A model generated the notes under the pieces. That model worked only from the letters and a program-made list of their open reading frames with translations, was not told the DNA's origin and ran no database searches. A program made the position numbers and the translations under genes. From CAUYUA01 sp963575675 (GTDB lineage: Bacteria > Pseudomonadota > Alphaproteobacteria > Azospirillales > Azospirillaceae), in contig CAUYUA010000270.1 of the NCBI GenBank assembly GCA_963575675.1, positions 1-14,560 of the forward strand: a DNA stretch of 14,560 nt, given 5' to 3'. Of this stretch, positions 12,468-14,560 are shown in pieces. Position 1 is the stretch's first letter. Every line of letters begins with the position of its first letter.

Positions 12468-12656
12468 GTGCCGGAAATAAAATACATTTTGACTAGGCTT
12501 AAGAATATAGCCGCAGAATTCGAGGCCACCCACAACCAGACCATGATTCGACACCTGACTACAAACAAATTCCTTACAGACTTCTGCCTCCGACACATGG
12601 GAGAGATTGACGACCTAATAAAAACAATCAAAGGAGACAAAAATAATGCCGATTAG
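12468..12656 (+). CDS. Small helical protein, GTG start
   Basis: This 62-residue protein is preferred from GTG 12468 (AGGA eight bases upstream); the in-frame ATG at 12342 would lie within the previous gene. It is helical (VPEIKYILTRLKNIAAEFEA, then TDFCLRHMGEIDDLIKTIKG) with a polar end. It overlaps the next start by 11 bases. There is no recognised domain. Confidence 0.6.
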   Translation: MPEIKYILTRLKNIAAEFEATHNQTMIRHLTTNKFLTDFCLRHMGEIDDLIKTIKGDKNNAD

Positions 12657-13155
12657 TTACGATGATTCCGGTATTGTTGATCCCTTCTACGTCTGGCCGC
12701 CCGACAATGAAAAGGGTTGGGGAAAAATAGTCTACTGGCAATCCCCCAATGAGTTTATGAAAGCTGGCGGCATCATTATTGCTGACATATTGCGCTCGGA
12801 AAAGGCTGAACGGGGATGGAACTACGCTAACACTAAATTCAATAAACGACAGAAAGACATGCAGAACTACAACCGCCGAACTACAATACGGCCAAGTGAG
12901 GCCGGTGAGATATTCGAGGCTATTTCATTCCTATATAACAAGCACGTCGCGGGAGGATCGCCGACAAGCACAAGGGCAGAGGTGGCAGTAGAGTTGGCCG
13001 CCCATGATAGGTTGGGAAAAGATATTGAGGCCGCCCTAGACGAATTCTCTGAATTTGGGGGAGGCGAGCCCGCCCCGGTAGATATCCCGGACGATTCCCC
13101 CGGACAGCCAGGCCCCGACGACAAGCAAATGGGCCTTGATGATGTTGGCTGGTAA
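12646..13155 (+). CDS. Uncharacterised protein with acidic C-terminal tip
   Basis: This 169-residue protein starts at ATG 12646 behind GGAG. Residues 1-120 are mixed: aromatic N-terminus (YVWPPDNEKGWGKIVYW), then charged helices (FNKRQKDMQNYNRR, EAGEIFEAISFLYNKH, AAHDRLGKDIEAALDEF). Residues 125-169 are a disordered Gly/Pro/Asp tail ending in DDKQMGLDDVGW. A flexible Pro/Gly linker plus an acidic tip ending in aromatic residues is how single-stranded DNA-binding proteins recruit partners. However, I cannot see a clear OB fold in the body, so the SSB idea is only a suggestion. Confidence 0.7.
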   Translation: MPISYDDSGIVDPFYVWPPDNEKGWGKIVYWQSPNEFMKAGGIIIADILRSEKAERGWNYANTKFNKRQKDMQNYNRRTTIRPSEAGEIFEAISFLYNKHVAGGSPTSTRAEVAVELAAHDRLGKDIEAALDEFSEFGGGEPAPVDIPDDSPGQPGPDDKQMGLDDVGW

Positions 13156-13157
13156 TC

Positions 13158-13349
13158 ATGACAGACGAAAAGAAGGACATCGGGCAGTCGTATAAATGCC
13201 CAAGATGTAAGCTGGAAACGGGCGGCGGAGTCTGGATTCATTCCGGGGGGGAGAGTCGCGGACCATATTGCCCAGATTGTTTTGAATCGTTCATAGCCTC
13301 ATACGTTCCGAAGATGAAAGAGGACAAAAAAAAGGAGCCGGGAGGATAA
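13158..13349 (+). CDS. Small zinc-ribbon protein
   Basis: This 63-residue protein has CPRC (residues 14-17) and CPDC (38-41) about 20 residues apart, a classic zinc ribbon, with GGGVWIHSGGESRG between them and a basic Lys/Glu tail (KMKEDKKKEPGG). The start is the ATG two bases after the preceding stop region. It is the last plus-strand gene before the convergent operon, and its stop lies in the loop of the terminator hairpin. Its function cannot be inferred beyond zinc binding. Confidence 0.75.
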   Translation: MTDEKKDIGQSYKCPRCKLETGGGVWIHSGGESRGPYCPDCFESFIASYVPKMKEDKKKEPGG

Positions 13350-13359
13350 CCCTCCCGGC
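13326..13359 (-). terminator. Intrinsic terminator for the minus-strand operon
   Basis: GCCGGGAGG (13337-13345) pairs perfectly with CCTCCCGGC (13351-13359) around a 5-base loop. On the minus strand the stem is followed, after three bases, by eight T (A run at 13326-13333). It lies just downstream of the 13369 gene's stop. On the plus strand the stem lacks a T tract, so it is best read as terminating leftward transcription, though the hairpin could also slow rightward polymerase. Confidence 0.85.
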
Positions 13360-13368
13360 CCGATTATG

Positions 13369-13866
13369 TCACTTGTGGGGAACTTCCGGCCCGGAGCATG
13401 GCATGAAAACCCCAGCGACATGTTCGTCTGCGTCCAGGAAATATGCCTTTGTCTTCTCCGGATTATTTTTTGATATATACAATTTAGTCCCGTACATGGA
13501 ATTGATAATCTCGGAGTAATCTGATCTAATATAGCATGTTTCCCCGGATTCTGCCCTATATTCAGCGACGGCAACGCCCCTGTATCCCATAGAATAACTC
13601 CAGCCCGTAGCGTCGGCCGGAACATATTCCCCCCTTTCTCGGCCCCATCCCTTCTCCATGATGTCCGTTAAGTCTGGAATTTTTGCTTCAAAGTTAATAT
13701 TCCCGCCCTTGGAAGAGAAAGACCTCCCCGCCGCGATAGCCCCCGCGAGTAATTTATCTGACAATTCTATATTGCCGGACAAAACAAGCGCCCATTCTCC
13801 ATTACATATCCGGCCATGTTCGGCGTCAAAAAAGAATTGGTCAAATTTTCCGACTTTAATTTTCAT
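13369..13866 (-). CDS. Uncharacterised beta-rich protein
   Basis: This 165-residue protein reads leftward and has GGGAGG six bases before its ATG. It appears mostly beta, with a repeated strand-turn feel: MKIKVGKFDQFFFDAEHGR, CNGEWALVLSGNIELSDKLL, GVAVAEYRAESGETCYIRSD. A helix in the middle is DLTDIMEKGWGRERGEY. There is no transmembrane segment, signal peptide or catalytic motif that I can see. It is the last gene of a leftward operon that ends at the terminator immediately after it. Function unknown. Confidence 0.75.
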   Translation of the reverse strand: MKIKVGKFDQFFFDAEHGRICNGEWALVLSGNIELSDKLLAGAIAAGRSFSSKGGNINFEAKIPDLTDIMEKGWGRERGEYVPADATGWSYSMGYRGVAVAEYRAESGETCYIRSDYSEIINSMYGTKLYISKNNPEKTKAYFLDADEHVAGVFMPCSGPEVPHK

Positions 13867-13878
13867 TTTGATCCTCCC

Positions 13879-13974
13879 TTATTTCATTAGTCTTTTAATG
13901 GATAGATAAGCCGCGACGGATACGATAATCCCCGCGACAAGACACGCTCCGGCCGCATAGAATAACGGAATCAT
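13879..13974 (-). CDS. 31-residue membrane peptide
   Basis: The ATG at 13974 overlaps the TGA of the upstream gene (ATGA). The product is one hydrophobic helix (IPLFYAAGACLVAGIIVSVA) followed by a short basic tail (AYLSIKRLMK), a single-pass membrane peptide with the tail predicted in the cytoplasm. Its stop is 12 bases before the next start. The precise coupling and clean topology support it as a real gene despite its size. It might modulate the envelope or an associated membrane protein. Confidence 0.6.
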   Translation of the reverse strand: MIPLFYAAGACLVAGIIVSVAAYLSIKRLMK

Positions 13975-14242
13975 TCTTCGGCCCCATACATGCAATCATC
14001 AAAAATATATCCGCTTTCGTCATTTTTCCAGCCGATTTCCTTGTCCCCGATTGTTGCGTAAAAATCTTGAATCGTCTGGAAGTCGCTGGCGTGAGTGTCC
14101 AGCCAAGCCAATATATTCTTCCTGGTAAACTTCCCGATGTTGTCAATGTCGTGTTTGGTCAGGTTATAGCGGTATGCCGCTATACGCGACGGCATCCATA
14201 TTTTTCCAATAACATCTACGAAGTTATGTTCTACCGTATATC

Positions 14243-14246
<4 letters not shown>
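13971..14246 (-). CDS. Uncharacterised 91-residue protein, GTG start
   Basis: The frame is open from an ATG at 14291, but GTG at 14246 has GGAAGGA about seven bases upstream and overlaps the previous stop (GTGA), so that start is preferred. The protein opens with strands (RYTVEHNFVDVIGKIWMPS), then helix (LTKHDIDNIGKFTRKNI), then polar helical sequence ending with acidic residues (YIFDDCMYGAEE). HDIDNIGKFTRKNI resembles segments of small phage proteins of unknown function. The gene lies between the Ala-rich protein and the membrane peptide. Confidence 0.65.

Positions 14247-14560
<314 letters not shown>

Noticed and set aside
13337..13359. Terminator for the plus-strand genes
   Set aside because: The T tract follows the stem only on the minus strand; on the plus strand the stem is followed by mixed bases.

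Overview
This window looks like part of a tailed double-stranded DNA phage genome (Caudoviricetes), or a prophage. It has a large terminase (2810-4456) with a possible small subunit in front of it, a YopX-family protein, an HNH-like zinc protein, a Rad52-type annealase paired with an Fe-S Cas4-like nuclease, and an RlpA-type peptidoglycan-binding protein on a membrane anchor. There are also many very small genes joined by ATGA, TAATG or GTGA overlaps. I see no rRNA, tRNA, CRISPR array, transposase or integrase. RlpA-like proteins are mostly Gram-negative, which hints weakly at the host; the sequence does not name one.

Layout. 1-452: two small membrane proteins, perhaps the end of a lysis or membrane cassette. 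469-5314, plus strand: a promoter-like site, HNH-like protein, YopX, zinc ribbon, a small protein with a TTG start, a calcineurin-like phosphoesterase, putative TerS, TerL and a phage-type radical SAM enzyme. 5324-5352: the best sigma70-type promoter in the window (TTGACA, 17 bp, TATATA), followed by a short unlisted gene with a GTG start, a tetrapeptide-repeat protein, two small zinc/Cys-rich genes and the Rad52-type annealase. 7329-8600: a disturbed stretch. It begins with a run of 22 C inside the annealase C-terminus and continues with tiny ORFs whose plausible protein sequence keeps changing frame. It ends in a hexapeptide-repeat gene that needs two opposite one-base corrections to read through. 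9109-13349: recombination nuclease, small membrane proteins, RlpA and a chain of small uncharacterised, zinc-finger and acidic proteins, all plus strand and tightly packed. 13326-14560: a convergent minus-strand operon ending in a clear intrinsic terminator. It holds an Ala/Asp/Tyr/Ser low-complexity protein running off the window edge, a 91-residue protein, a 31-residue membrane protein and a 165-residue protein.

How the genes fit together. The phosphoesterase, TerS candidate and TerL form a packaging block, with the radical SAM gene just behind it. The annealase and nuclease would make a single-strand-annealing recombination pair. RlpA, the DUF5658-like protein and the small transmembrane proteins would act at the envelope. 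The three repeat-rich proteins (4-residue, 6-residue and Ala-rich repeats) are the most striking unexplained content. I found no clearly new multi-gene system. The main points for follow-up are the disturbed 7.3-8.6 kb stretch, the three repeat proteins, the altered ATPase motifs of TerL, the altered RlpA active-site region, and the pair of look-alike promoters.
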